Assembly: GCA_018813765.1 (NCBI GenBank)
Contig: JAHJBC010000007.1
Span: 186,001 to 250,000, forward strand
DNA length: 64,000 bases
Direction of reading: 5' to 3'
DNA from: Gammaproteobacteria bacterium
GTDB lineage: Bacteria; Pseudomonadota; Gammaproteobacteria; Burkholderiales; Gallionellaceae
The notes under the pieces: model-generated
Told to the model about the DNA's origin: nothing
What the model saw: the letters and a program-made list of their open reading frames with translations, nothing else
The model's database searches: none
Made by a program: the position numbers and the translations under genes
Shown here: positions 1 through 14,021 of the stretch, in pieces
Position numbering within the stretch: the stretch's first letter is position 1
Layout: each line of letters starts with the position of its first letter

Positions 1-560
1 CCGGGCGCATGCGCCGTGACAATTCCGCCCTCATCTCCTCGCACAGCAAACGCGCGCAATACGAACATCAGGCCACGGTCGACACGCTGACCGGCGTGCA
101 TAACCGCCGCTGGATGAACGAGGCCTTTCCCAGGGTGCTGCACCGCTGCGCGCTGGATCACACGGCCAGCACGCTCATGGTGCTGGACATCGACCATTTC
201 AAGCGCGTCAACGACAGCTACGGCCATCTTGTCGGCGATGTGGCACTGAAAGCGCTGGCAAACATCATGCAGCTCAACCTGCGGCCGCATGACCTGCTGG
301 TGCGTTACGGCGGCGAGGAATTCGCCATCCTGCTGCCCGGCACCGGGGCCGAGGAAGCGCACTCCATCGCCGAACGCCTGCGCACCATGGTCGCCGCCAA
401 CGAGATAAACAGCGGCGATGCGACGTTCAAGATTACCGTTTCCATCGGCATCGCGGCGGTCCACCATGAGGGCAAGCTGGAGGACTTCTTCGGCGCGGCA
501 GATCAGGCGCTGTACCGCGCCAAAGAGAACGGGCGCAACCGCGTCGAGGTCGCGAGCTGA
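1..560 (+). CDS. GGDEF-domain diguanylate cyclase, C-terminal part (runs off the left edge)
   Basis: Translation has DIDHFKRVND and RYGGEEF with RxxD I-site (RPHD) five residues upstream; frame is open to the left edge. Confidence 0.9.
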   Translation, partial: GRMRRDNSALISSHSKRAQYEHQATVDTLTGVHNRRWMNEAFPRVLHRCALDHTASTLMVLDIDHFKRVNDSYGHLVGDVALKALANIMQLNLRPHDLLVRYGGEEFAILLPGTGAEEAHSIAERLRTMVAANEINSGDATFKITVSIGIAAVHHEGKLEDFFGAADQALYRAKENGRNRVEVAS

Positions 561-637
561 GTCTGCAACAGCTTCCCCGCAAGGACACAGGGCGCCAAAT
601 GGCGCCCTGTGTCCTTCATGCCGGAACGATCCGACTA

Positions 638-913
638 TCAGCGTAACGTCGTCATGTATTTCTGTTCCGCTGCCGGGCGCAACGGCGCGGCAGGGTACTC
701 GACATGAGGCAGCAGCGGATGCACTTCCTCCACCCGCTCCGCCAGCCGGTGCAACTCGTCGGAGCTGGCACTGTATGCCAGCTTGACAACTTCCCGCGCA
801 TAGGCCGCGTCGGCGCACATCCACTCGACATCGATGATGCGATTGAATTCGCGCCGCAGCAGGACGTGCATGCGCCCGGCCAGTGAAAACATGATCTCCA
901 TCTCTCCAGACAT
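638..913 (-). CDS. conserved hypothetical small protein (91 aa)
   Basis: Complete ORF downstream of amtB; no recognisable domain. Confidence 0.45.
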   Translation of the reverse strand: MSGEMEIMFSLAGRMHVLLRREFNRIIDVEWMCADAAYAREVVKLAYSASSDELHRLAERVEEVHPLLPHVEYPAAPLRPAAEQKYMTTLR

Positions 914-949
914 CGTTTGCTCCAGACTTGCTTGTTAGGTCTCTAATGA

Positions 950-974
950 AAAGGGCATCCGAAGATGCCCTTTC
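950..974 (-). terminator. intrinsic terminator of amtB
   Basis: AAAGGGCATC-CGAA-GATGCCCTTT perfect hairpin (cUUCGg tetraloop on minus strand) just downstream of the amtB stop. Confidence 0.75.
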
Positions 975-994
975 CTGTTGCTTGCAGCAAGAAC

Positions 995-2374
995 TTACTG
1001 GTTGTAAGCGCGCTCGCCGTGAGTCGCTGTGTCCAGACCTTCACGCTCGGCTTCTTCCGAAACGCGCAGACCCATGACCATATCGACGATCTTGAAGCAG
1101 ACATAGGCGACCACACCGGACCACACGATGGTGATCGCGACGCCGGTTGCCTGGGTGATGACCTGCCCCATCATGGAGTAGTCGTCCACACCCACGCCGC
1201 CCAGTGCCGGGGAGACGAAGATGCCGGTGCCGATGGCGCCGATGATGCCGCCGACGGCGTGGATACCGAACACGTCGAGCGAGTCGTCATAGCCCAGCGA
1301 CTTCTTCAGGCCGGACACCGCCCACAGGCAGATCGGACCGACGATCAGGCCGAGGATGATGGCGCCCATCGGGCCGACCAGACCGGCAGCCGGTGTGACG
1401 GCGACCAGACCGGCGACCGCGCCGGAAGCGATACCCAGCATCGAAGCCTTGCCGCGCATCATCTTTTCAGCAGCCATCCAGCTCAGTGCCGCAGCAGCGG
1501 TGGCGACGATGGTGTTGAGCAGCGCCAGTGCTGCACCGCCGGTGGCTTCCAGGTTGGAACCGGCGTTGAAGCCGAACCAGCCCACCCACAGCAGCGAGGC
1601 GCCGATCATGGTCATCGGCAGGTTGTGCGGAGCCATCGGCTCCTTGCCGTAACCGATGCGCTTGCCGATCACGATGGCACCGACCAGAGCGGCCACACCG
1701 GCGTTGATGTGCACCACGGTACCGCCGGCGAAGTCCAGCGCGCCCTTCTCGAACAGGTAACCGCCGGTTGCCCACACCATGTGTGCGATCGGCAGGTAGG
1801 AGAAGGTGAACCACAGTGCGGAGAACACCATCAGCGAACCGAACTTGATGCGCTCGGCGAAGCCGCCGATGATCAGCGCGGTGGTGATCGCCGCGAAGGT
1901 CAGCTGGAAGGCCACGAAGGTGAACTCGGGGATCACCACGCCGTCGGTGAAGGTGGCGGCTGTGCTGTCACCGGTCATGCCGGCCAGGAACAGCTTGGAG
2001 AGGTCGCCAATCATCCAGTTCATCGAACCGCCGTCGCCGAAAGCCAGCGTGTAGCCGTAGACCACCCACAGGATGGAGATCAGCGCGAAGATGCCGAACA
2101 CCTGCGACAGTACCGACAGCATGTTCTTGGCGCGCACCAGGCCGCCGTAGAACAGGGACAGGCCGGGAACGATCATCAGGATCACCAGCAGCGTGGACAG
2201 CATCATCCAGGTGGTGTCGCCCTTGTCGGGTACCGGGGCGGGAGCCGCTTCGGCAGCAGGCGCTTCCTCGGTGGCCATGACTGCTGCTGCGGGCGCCGCG
2301 TCTTCTGCAAACGCCGGAGCGGTTGCGCCGAACAACACGGCGAGCAGCGCGAATAGTGCTATAAATTTCTTCAT
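995..2374 (-). CDS. amtB: ammonium transporter with signal peptide
   Basis: DTTWMMLSTLLVILMIVPGLSLFYGGLVR..., FGGGTVVHINAG-like, DVFGIHAVGGIIGAIGTG: Amt/Rh family. Confidence 0.97.
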   Translation of the reverse strand: MKKFIALFALLAVLFGATAPAFAEDAAPAAAVMATEEAPAAEAAPAPVPDKGDTTWMMLSTLLVILMIVPGLSLFYGGLVRAKNMLSVLSQVFGIFALISILWVVYGYTLAFGDGGSMNWMIGDLSKLFLAGMTGDSTAATFTDGVVIPEFTFVAFQLTFAAITTALIIGGFAERIKFGSLMVFSALWFTFSYLPIAHMVWATGGYLFEKGALDFAGGTVVHINAGVAALVGAIVIGKRIGYGKEPMAPHNLPMTMIGASLLWVGWFGFNAGSNLEATGGAALALLNTIVATAAAALSWMAAEKMMRGKASMLGIASGAVAGLVAVTPAAGLVGPMGAIILGLIVGPICLWAVSGLKKSLGYDDSLDVFGIHAVGGIIGAIGTGIFVSPALGGVGVDDYSMMGQVITQATGVAITIVWSGVVAYVCFKIVDMVMGLRVSEEAEREGLDTATHGERAYNQ

Positions 2375-2385
2375 CTCATCGCTCC

Positions 2386-2769
<384 letters not shown>

Positions 2770-3492
2770 TTACATCGCGCGAGTCAGGGACAGCACGACG
2801 GTGCTCTTGCCCAGCTCGTTACCCAACACGGTGTAGAGAGCGCCTGCATTGGTATTGCTGTAGGCTGCGCCGACCACATATCCGCTGAAGTCCTTGGTGA
2901 CCGAGAGCTTGTAGTCGGAATATGTCAGACCTGTAGAGTTGGCACCTTTGTAAGACTGCTTGCCATAGTGCGCGCCGACGGTGACGCCAGTGTCAGCAAC
3001 CGGATAGCTGACGTTCACTTCAGCATAGGTAGAACCCTTGGCATCGGCCACACCGAACAGATCACCCAGCGAGTAGGACAGCTTGGCCGTCACGATGGAA
3101 TAGCTCACTGCGCCGTAGATCTCATTTGTGTCGGCCTTGACTGCGGTTCCGTATTCGCCAGGATAGTTGTAGCGCAGGAAACCGACGTCATAGCCGACAT
3201 CGCCGGCCGCGCCTTTGTAACCGACATAGGTGTCGATCTCGGTGCCGGCATTGTCAGCAATGCCTGCGTCGCTCAGCCAGCTGATGCTGGAGGCCCATAC
3301 CCCCGCATACACGCCGCTGGAGTCAGACAGATCGAAACCGCCCTGAATGGCGGGACCGGTACCGGTTTGCGAGATGCCGCGATACAGGTAGTCGCTCACC
3401 AGACCAACATTGGAGCTGAAAGTTGTTTCAGCCATGGCTGGCATTGCGAAAGCGGAGGCCAAAGCGACAACGAGCAGGTTCTTCTTAAGCAT
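2770..3492 (-). CDS. TorF-family putative porin (TIGR02001-like)
   Basis: ORF 2770..3585 with likely start at 3492 (MLKKNLLVVALASAFAMPAMAETTFSSNVGLVSDYLYRGISQTGTGPAIQGG); signal peptide then SDYLYRGISQT typical of the family; upstream of glnK-amtB. Confidence 0.85.
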   Translation of the reverse strand: MLKKNLLVVALASAFAMPAMAETTFSSNVGLVSDYLYRGISQTGTGPAIQGGFDLSDSSGVYAGVWASSISWLSDAGIADNAGTEIDTYVGYKGAAGDVGYDVGFLRYNYPGEYGTAVKADTNEIYGAVSYSIVTAKLSYSLGDLFGVADAKGSTYAEVNVSYPVADTGVTVGAHYGKQSYKGANSTGLTYSDYKLSVTKDFSGYVVGAAYSNTNAGALYTVLGNELGKSTVVLSLTRAM

Positions 3493-3550
3493 GGTGTTTC
3501 CTTTCTGTTGAGTAGTTAAGTGGGATAAAAGTATCCACGGCTGAGTAACA

Positions 3551-3565
3551 GCAGAAACTGTGCCA
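3551..3565 (-). promoter_or_regulatory. sigma54 (-24/-12) promoter of porin-glnK-amtB
   Basis: Minus strand TGGCACAGTTTCTGC matches TGGCACR-N4-TTGC with the correct 10-nt GG..GC spacing; ~60 nt upstream of the porin start. Confidence 0.75.
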
Positions 3566-3641
3566 CCGCCAGAAAAGCCCGCCATTATTGGCTTTCATGA
3601 CATGCCGCAGGAAACGGGGGAAGTGCGGCGCACCAACTCCA

Positions 3642-3677
3642 TGCACGAAAACGGTGCAGCGCACTCGGGCGGTGCGC
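3642..3677. promoter_or_regulatory. two tandem NtrC-like enhancer sites
   Basis: TGCAC-GAAAACG-GTGCA (3642..3658) and GCGCAC-TCGGGCG-GTGCGC (3659..3677); both GCAC-N7-GTGC dyads, ~90-110 bp upstream of the sigma54 promoter. Confidence 0.6.
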
Positions 3678-3723
3678 GGATGATTTGCTACACTACGGCA
3701 CTATTCAATACGGGGGTATACCT

Positions 3724-3936
3724 ATGCTTAATCCAAAATTCTTTGAAGAGATGTCCGCCAAGCTGAATGAAGCCGTTGCCAGCAGCCCCGCCAAGGATTT
3801 CGAGAAGAACGCGCGCGCCTTGCTGGCACAGGGATTCTCCAAACTCGATCTGGTCACGCGCGAGGAATATGAAGTACTCGCTGCGCGGCTGGACAAGATG
3901 GAAACGCGGCTGGCCGCCCTGGAAGCGCCAAAATAG
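3724..3936 (+). CDS. ubiK: ubiquinone biosynthesis accessory factor UbiK / BMFP-domain protein
   Basis: MLNPKFFEEMSAKLNEAVASSPAKDFEKNARALLAQGFSKLDLVTREEYEVLAARLDKMETRLAALE. Confidence 0.9.
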   Translation: MLNPKFFEEMSAKLNEAVASSPAKDFEKNARALLAQGFSKLDLVTREEYEVLAARLDKMETRLAALEAPK

Positions 3937-3945
3937 TAATCCGTC

Positions 3946-5442
3946 ATGGGGCTGGCAGTCCTCTATAGCCGCGGGCTTGCGGGCATGGATGCCGCGCTGG
4001 TCACCGTCGAGGTGCACCTCGCCGGCGGCCTGCCGCAGTTCACCATCGTCGGACTCCCGGAAGCGGAAGTGAAGGAGAGCAAGGACCGCGTGCGCGCCGC
4101 CTTGCAGAATTGCCAGTTCGAATTCCCCGCGCGCCGTATCACCGTCAACCTCGCCCCCGCCGACCTGCCCAAGGAGAGCGGACGCTTCGACCTGCCCATC
4201 GCGCTCGGCATCCTTGCCGCATCGGGACAGATACCCGCCGACAGGCTGGCCGAATACGAATATGCGGGCGAGCTCGCACTGACCGGCGAACTGCGCGCGA
4301 TACGCGGCGCGCTGGCAATGACCTATCGCGCATGCGACAGCGGCCGGGCATTCATATTGCCTGCCATGAATGCACCCGAGGCGGCATTGGTGGAGGATGC
4401 CGTGGTCTATCCCGCGCAATCGCTGTTGCAGGTCGCCGCACACCTTGCCGGGCGGGACGCGCTCACTCGCCATCTCCCCGTCACTGAAGCCGTTGCACCG
4501 CACTACCCCGACATGGGCGAGGTGAAGGGCCAGGCCGCATCCAAACGCGCGCTGGAAATCGCCGCCGCCGGCGGGCACAGCGTGCTGATGTCAGGTCCGC
4601 CGGGTACCGGCAAGAGCATGCTGGCCGCGCGCTTCCCCGGCATCCTGCCGCAGATGACGCAACAAGAGGCACTGGAGTCCGCCGCCATGCAGTCGCTGGG
4701 CGGCATGTTCGAGGTGGCGAACTGGAAGCGCCGCCCCTATCGCGCGCCGCACCACACTGCGAGCGCGGTGGCGCTGGTGGGCGGCGGCAGCAATCCGCGG
4801 CCCGGCGAGATCTCGGTGGCGATGCACGGCGTTTTATTTCTGGACGAGTTGCCGGAATTCGACAGGGGTGTGCTGGAAGTGTTGCGCGAGCCGCTGGAGA
4901 GCGGGCGCATCACCATCTCGCGTGCGGCGCGGCGCGCCGATTTCAAGGCGCAGTTCCAGTTGGTTGCGGCGATGAACCCCTGTCCCTGCGGCTACCTCGG
5001 CCACTACAACGGCAAGTGCCGTTGCTCGCCGGACCAGGTTTCGCGCTATCGCGGCAAGATCTCCGGCCCGCTGCTGGACCGCATCGACATTCAGGTGGAA
5101 GTGCCCGCTGTGCCGCAGGATGAGTTGCTCAAGCAGGGCGAAGGCGAGAGCAATGCAACGATACAGGGCAGGGTGGAAGCCGCCCGGCAGCGGCAACTTG
5201 CGCGGCAGGGTAAACCGAACGCGAAGCTTTCCGTCACCGAGATCGACACTTGGTGCAAACCCGATGCGCAGGGCGAGGCACTGCTGCGGCAGGCCATCAC
5301 ACGTTTGAATCTCTCCGCGCGCGCCTACCACCGAGTGCTCAAGGTGGCGCGCAGCATTGCCGACTTGGCCGACAGCGAAAATATTCTGACCGCGCACATT
5401 GCCGAAGCGGTACAGTATCGACGGATGGACTTGCAAGGCTGA
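3946..5442 (+). CDS. comM: YifB/ComM family Mg-chelatase-like AAA+ ATPase
   Basis: GLAVLYSRGLAGMDAALVTVEVHLAGGLPQFTIVGLPEAEVKESKDRVRAAL; Walker A SGPPGTGKSMLAAR; PCPCGYLGH motif. Confidence 0.96.
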   Translation: MGLAVLYSRGLAGMDAALVTVEVHLAGGLPQFTIVGLPEAEVKESKDRVRAALQNCQFEFPARRITVNLAPADLPKESGRFDLPIALGILAASGQIPADRLAEYEYAGELALTGELRAIRGALAMTYRACDSGRAFILPAMNAPEAALVEDAVVYPAQSLLQVAAHLAGRDALTRHLPVTEAVAPHYPDMGEVKGQAASKRALEIAAAGGHSVLMSGPPGTGKSMLAARFPGILPQMTQQEALESAAMQSLGGMFEVANWKRRPYRAPHHTASAVALVGGGSNPRPGEISVAMHGVLFLDELPEFDRGVLEVLREPLESGRITISRAARRADFKAQFQLVAAMNPCPCGYLGHYNGKCRCSPDQVSRYRGKISGPLLDRIDIQVEVPAVPQDELLKQGEGESNATIQGRVEAARQRQLARQGKPNAKLSVTEIDTWCKPDAQGEALLRQAITRLNLSARAYHRVLKVARSIADLADSENILTAHIAEAVQYRRMDLQG

Positions 5443-5479
5443 CAGGAACGATAAGGTATAGCACCGCCTGCGAGGAGGA

Positions 5480-6595
5480 GTGAGTATGGAATCGTTTGTC
5501 TGGGACGAGCACTTCGTCACCGGTCTGGCTGAAGTCGACAAGCAGCATCACCGTCTGGTCGATGTTATCAACCAGTTCGGCGATCTGCTGACGCAACCCG
5601 AGAACATCCCTTTCGACAAGGTCGAAACGGTCTTCGGCGAACTGGCCGCCTACGCCCAGTATCATTTCGCCGAAGAAGAGATGCTGATGGATACGCAGAA
5701 AGTGGACCAGCGCCACGTGCACCATCACAAGCACGAGCACGTCAATTTCCTGCAGGAAGTGACGCAGTTGCACGCCGCCATTTCGCCGCAGAAACCCGAG
5801 AAGGCCAAATCCCTGCTGAATTTCCTCATCTACTGGCTGGCCTACCATATCCTCGGTTCCGACCAATCCATGGCCAAGCAGGTCAAGGCGATCCGGGACG
5901 GCCAGACTGCCGCCGAGGCCTACCGTGCGGAGGAGCGCATGAAGGAAGGTGCGGTCGAACCCTTGCTGCATGCGCTCAACGGCTTGTTCCGGCAGGTATC
6001 GGAGCGCAACCGCGAATTGCTGCAGTTGAACCAGACGCTGGAGACCCGGGTCACCGAGCGCACCGCCGAACTGGCCGTTGTCAATCGACAACTGGAGGAA
6101 ATGGCCTTGACCGACGTGCTCACCGGCCTGCCCAACCGGCGCCACGCCATGCGCCGCCTCGAACAGGTCTGGAAAGAATCAACAAGGAATGACCTGCCGC
6201 TGGCCTGCATGATGATCGATGCCGACGGCTTCAAGCAGGTCAACGATAACTTCGGGCACGATGCGGGTGACGAGGTGTTGCGGCAACTGTCGAGGAACCT
6301 AAGTTATACGGTGCGCAACGACGATATCGTATGCAGACTGGGCGGCGACGAGTTCCTGGTCATCTGCCCGCGCACCCCGCTGGAAGGCGCAAGACAACTT
6401 GCCGACAAATTGTGCCGCGAGGTCGCGAGCATGCGCGTTCGCGCGGGTTCAGGCGAATGGCGCGGCAGCGTCAGCATCGGCGTGGCGGCGCGCAATGCGG
6501 GCATGGACAATTTCGAGGCCTTGATCAAGGCTGCCGACGAAGGCGTGTATTGCGCCAAGAAGAACGGGCGCGGCTGCGTGGCTGTTGCTCCCTGA
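5480..6595 (+). CDS. hemerythrin-domain diguanylate cyclase
   Basis: N-terminal hemerythrin ligands (VDKQHHRLV, HFAEEEM, HHHKHEH, YHILGSD) and C-terminal RLGGDEF with RxxD I-site (RNDD). GTG start. Confidence 0.93.
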   Translation: MSMESFVWDEHFVTGLAEVDKQHHRLVDVINQFGDLLTQPENIPFDKVETVFGELAAYAQYHFAEEEMLMDTQKVDQRHVHHHKHEHVNFLQEVTQLHAAISPQKPEKAKSLLNFLIYWLAYHILGSDQSMAKQVKAIRDGQTAAEAYRAEERMKEGAVEPLLHALNGLFRQVSERNRELLQLNQTLETRVTERTAELAVVNRQLEEMALTDVLTGLPNRRHAMRRLEQVWKESTRNDLPLACMMIDADGFKQVNDNFGHDAGDEVLRQLSRNLSYTVRNDDIVCRLGGDEFLVICPRTPLEGARQLADKLCREVASMRVRAGSGEWRGSVSIGVAARNAGMDNFEALIKAADEGVYCAKKNGRGCVAVAP

Positions 6596-6660
6596 CCAGC
6601 ATGCAAAAACAGAGGCCGTCCACGCGCAAGTGTTCAAGCGCGCCATGGCCCTGACGACGA

Positions 6661-7056
6661 CTATTTCTCCAGCACGGACTTAACGTAGCGCGCATCCTCG
6701 TTCAGGATGTGGTTGAACAGCCAGGTTACCATCAGGTTGTTCAATTCGACTGCCGTGTCTTCGTGTTTCTCGAAGCGGAGGCGCAGCTCGTTCACCTGGC
6801 TGGCGAACTCCTTGTGCATTTCCTTGTGCGCATTCAGCGCCGGGTAGTCGGCGTCCTCCATCAACGTCTCCTCAAAGGCGAAGTGGGTGAGCGTGTAATC
6901 CACCAGTTCGTCGATGATCATGCGCATTTCGTCCTTTGAAGCTCCGTCGGCTTGCGCGTCGTACAGACGGTTGATGTATTCGACGATGCGGCCATGCTGC
7001 CGGTCGATCACCTGTATCCCGGTATTGAGATTGTCCGTCCAGATCAGTCTTTTCAT
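6661..7056 (-). CDS. bacteriohemerythrin
   Basis: IWTDNLNTGIQVIDRQHGRIVEYIN...HFAFEETLME...HKEMHKEF...WLFNHILNED. Confidence 0.94.
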   Translation of the reverse strand: MKRLIWTDNLNTGIQVIDRQHGRIVEYINRLYDAQADGASKDEMRMIIDELVDYTLTHFAFEETLMEDADYPALNAHKEMHKEFASQVNELRLRFEKHEDTAVELNNLMVTWLFNHILNEDARYVKSVLEK

Positions 7057-7068
7057 ACCACCTCCATT

Positions 7069-7097
7069 GGCGCCCGGTCGCTGTTCTGCCGGGCGCC
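7069..7097 (-). terminator. hairpin downstream of trpB2
   Basis: GGCGCCCGG-N11-CCGGGCGCC just after the trpB2 stop; weak U tract. Confidence 0.45.
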
Positions 7098-7104
7098 TGT
7101 TGTG

Positions 7105-8457
7105 TCAGCCCACCTTGGGCAGGTTGGCCAACGATGCGCTCAGCAGTTCTTCCGGATAACTGTGGTCGTCCAGTTCGCCGGCGAAATACTTGTCGTACGC
7201 CGCCATGTCGAAGTGGCCGTGGCCGGACAGGTTGAAGAACAGCGTCTTCTTCTCGCCCGATTGCTTGCAGCGCAGCGCTTCGTCGATGCAGGCACGGATG
7301 GCGTGGTTGGATTCCGGCGCCGGAATGATGCCCTCGGCGCGCGCGAACTGCACGCCCGCCTCGAACGTCGCCAGTTGCGGCACCGCCACCGCCTCGATCA
7401 GTTTCTCGTGATAGAGCTGCGACACCAGCGGCGAATCGCCGTGGTAGCGCAGGCCGCCAGCATGGATGCTGGGCGGCATGAAATTACTGCCCAGCGTGTA
7501 CATCTTCATCAGCGGGGTGAAGCCGGCGGTGTCACCGAAGTCGTAGGCATAAGTGCCCTTGGTCAGCGTCGGGCACGAGGCCGGTTCCACCGCGACCAGG
7601 CGCACGTTCTTGCCTGCGGCCTTGTCGGCAAAGAACGGGAAAGCCACGCCGCCAAAGTTGGACCCGCCGCCGCAGGGTGCGAACACCATGTCGGGGTAAT
7701 CGCCGGCCTTCTCGAATTGCTTCTTCGCTTCCAGGCCGATGATGGTCTGGTGCAGCAGCACATGGTTGAGCACCGAGCCCAACGCATAGTTGGTGTCGGC
7801 GCGCGAGGCGGCTTCTTCCACGGCTTCGGAAATTGCCATGCCCAGCGAACCTGGATTGTTCGGGTCCTTAGCCAGCACATCGCGTCCGGTTTGCGTTTGC
7901 ATGCTCGGACTGGCGAACACCTCGCCGCCCCAGGTTTGAATCATGGAACGGCGGAACGGCTTCTGGTCGTAGCTCACGCGCACCATATAAACGCGCACTT
8001 CCAGACCGAACATCTGTCCGGCAAGCGCGATGGACGAACCCCACTGGCCCGCGCCTGTTTCGGTGGACAAGCGTTTGATGCCAGCCTGCTGGTTGAAATA
8101 CGCCTGCGGGATGGCGGTGTTGACCTTGTGCGAACCGGCCGGCGAGACGCCTTCATATTTGTAGTAGATCTTCGCCGGGGTACCCAGCATGGCTTCCAGA
8201 CGGTGCGCGCGGAACAAAGGCGAGGGACGGTACATGCGCAAGGCTTCGCGCACCGGCTCGGGGATGGGGATCCAGCGTTCTGCCGAAACTTCCTGTTCGA
8301 TCAGGGCCATCGGGAAGATCGGGGTCAGCGCCTCCGGACCGATGGGCTTGCCGTCCGGACCCAGCGGCGGAGTCGGCGGATTGGGCATGTCGGCGACGAC
8401 GTTGTACCAATGCTTCGGAATATCGGATTCGTCCAGCAGGATCTTGGTTTGCGGCAT
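7105..8457 (-). CDS. trpB2: TrpB2-type tryptophan synthase beta-like protein
   Basis: GRPSPLFRA-like ...[45 protein letters not shown]; long TrpB2-style N-terminus. Confidence 0.92.
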   Translation of the reverse strand: MPQTKILLDESDIPKHWYNVVADMPNPPTPPLGPDGKPIGPEALTPIFPMALIEQEVSAERWIPIPEPVREALRMYRPSPLFRAHRLEAMLGTPAKIYYKYEGVSPAGSHKVNTAIPQAYFNQQAGIKRLSTETGAGQWGSSIALAGQMFGLEVRVYMVRVSYDQKPFRRSMIQTWGGEVFASPSMQTQTGRDVLAKDPNNPGSLGMAISEAVEEAASRADTNYALGSVLNHVLLHQTIIGLEAKKQFEKAGDYPDMVFAPCGGGSNFGGVAFPFFADKAAGKNVRLVAVEPASCPTLTKGTYAYDFGDTAGFTPLMKMYTLGSNFMPPSIHAGGLRYHGDSPLVSQLYHEKLIEAVAVPQLATFEAGVQFARAEGIIPAPESNHAIRACIDEALRCKQSGEKKTLFFNLSGHGHFDMAAYDKYFAGELDDHSYPEELLSASLANLPKVG

Positions 8458-8592
8458 GACTGTCTCTCCTCACTCTTATATTTAAGTCGTTATGAAGACT
8501 TCCCTGATGCGGGAGACAGTTTACTGCATGCGGCGAAGTTGTTCAGCAGGGAGTGGCTGGCGGATACGAACCGGAATCAAATGCGGACAGGA

Positions 8593-9060
8593 TCAGGCAA
8601 ACAGCCTGCCCAGAAGGCCTTTCTTTTCGCCCATGTTCTTGGCGATGAAACCGGGGTTGCGCGCCAGGAATTCCTTCACCGTTTCGACATAATCGGAATC
8701 GTCGTGCTTGAAGTGATCGGTCAGCCATTCGACCAGCAGGCCGTCGATGTATTTGACGATGTCTTCGCCCGCATTGAAACGGGACTGGAATTCGGCGATG
8801 CGCTTGGCGAACTGCACATGCGATTTCTGGTGAGCCTTGAGGAAGGGATAGCCCGCGTGCTCCTGCAGCCGTTCTTCAAAGCCGAAATGGAAGATGGCAT
8901 GGTTGACCATCGCGTCGATCATTTCGGCCAGCTTCGGGCGTGAAACGCCGCTATTGTGGGAATCGATCACCTTGTTGATCAACTCCACGAGTTGGAGATG
9001 CTGCTTGTCGATCTCGGGGATGCCGATAACGAACTTGTCTGTCCACACAAATTTACTCAT
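8593..9060 (-). CDS. bacteriohemerythrin
   Basis: MSKFVWTDKFVIGIPEIDKQHLQLVELIN...HFGFEERLQ...HQKSHVQF...WLTDHFKHDDSDY. The reported 1027 aa ORF is this CDS plus antisense of metH. Confidence 0.94.
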   Translation of the reverse strand: MSKFVWTDKFVIGIPEIDKQHLQLVELINKVIDSHNSGVSRPKLAEMIDAMVNHAIFHFGFEERLQEHAGYPFLKAHQKSHVQFAKRIAEFQSRFNAGEDIVKYIDGLLVEWLTDHFKHDDSDYVETVKEFLARNPGFIAKNMGEKKGLLGRLFA

Positions 9061-9228
9061 TGATTCTCCAATGAATTCGTATATTGCGTACGCCTTCAAG
9101 CGATGCGAAGCACCAAAACCGTGCGCATAGTATTGGCATTTCCTTTTTATGACAAGGTTATCTCCGGAGGATTCGGGACATTCGGGGCCGCATGCTAGAA
9201 TCCGCGCCTGCTTTTTTACTTTCAAATC

Positions 9229-13299
<4,071 letters not shown>

Positions 13300-13325
13300 C
13301 AATTAACTACCAAGGAATTTGAACC

Positions 13326-14012
13326 ATGACTACCCTCATCAAAACCGACACCATCCTGGGCGAAGGCGCGGAAGCGCAAGCCGGACAAACCGTTATCGTC
13401 CATTACACCGGCTGGCTCTTCGACGAGAGCGCGCCCGAGAGCAAGGGCAAGAAGTTCGACAGCTCGCTCGACCGCAACGAGCCTTTCGATTTTCCGCTCG
13501 GCGGCGGGCGCGTCATCAAGGGCTGGGATCAAGGCGTACAGGGCATGAAGGAAGGCGGCCAGCGCACGCTGGTCATTCCGCCGGAGATGGGCTATGGCCC
13601 GCGCGGCGCGGGTGGCGTGATCCCGCCGAATGCGACGCTGGTGTTCGACGTGAAGCTGCTCAAGGTGATCAAGACCGACATGGTCGACACCAAGGTGGGC
13701 GAGGGCGAGGAAGCGCATGAAGGACAGACTGTGACCGTGCATTACACCGGCTGGCTGTTCGACAAGAACGCGCTGGAGAACAAGGGCACCAAGTTCGACA
13801 GCTCGCGCGACCGCGACGAGCCGTTCGATTTCCCGCTCGGCATGGGCCAGGTCATCAGCGGCTGGGACATCGGCGTGCAGGGCATGAAGGTGGGCGGACA
13901 GCGCACCCTCGTCATCCCGCCCGAGATGGGCTATGGCCGCCGCGGTGCGGGGGGAGTGATCCCGCCGAATGCGACGCTGGTGTTTGAAGTTGAATTGCTG
14001 GAAATTAACTAG
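13326..14012 (+). CDS. tandem two-domain FKBP-type peptidyl-prolyl isomerase
   Basis: [14 protein letters not shown]...[31 protein letters not shown] occurs twice (~80% identical by hand alignment). Confidence 0.93.
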   Translation: MTTLIKTDTILGEGAEAQAGQTVIVHYTGWLFDESAPESKGKKFDSSLDRNEPFDFPLGGGRVIKGWDQGVQGMKEGGQRTLVIPPEMGYGPRGAGGVIPPNATLVFDVKLLKVIKTDMVDTKVGEGEEAHEGQTVTVHYTGWLFDKNALENKGTKFDSSRDRDEPFDFPLGMGQVISGWDIGVQGMKVGGQRTLVIPPEMGYGRRGAGGVIPPNATLVFEVELLEIN

Positions 14013-14021
14013 CAAAGTTAC

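Noticed and set aside
965-2356. 463-aa plus-strand ORF opposite amtB
   Set aside because: Low-complexity H/D/G/Q-rich translation antisense to a clear amtB.
9061-9228. Possible SAH or cobalamin riboswitch upstream of metH
   Set aside because: No motif resembling the SAH or B12-box consensus in the 168 bp upstream.
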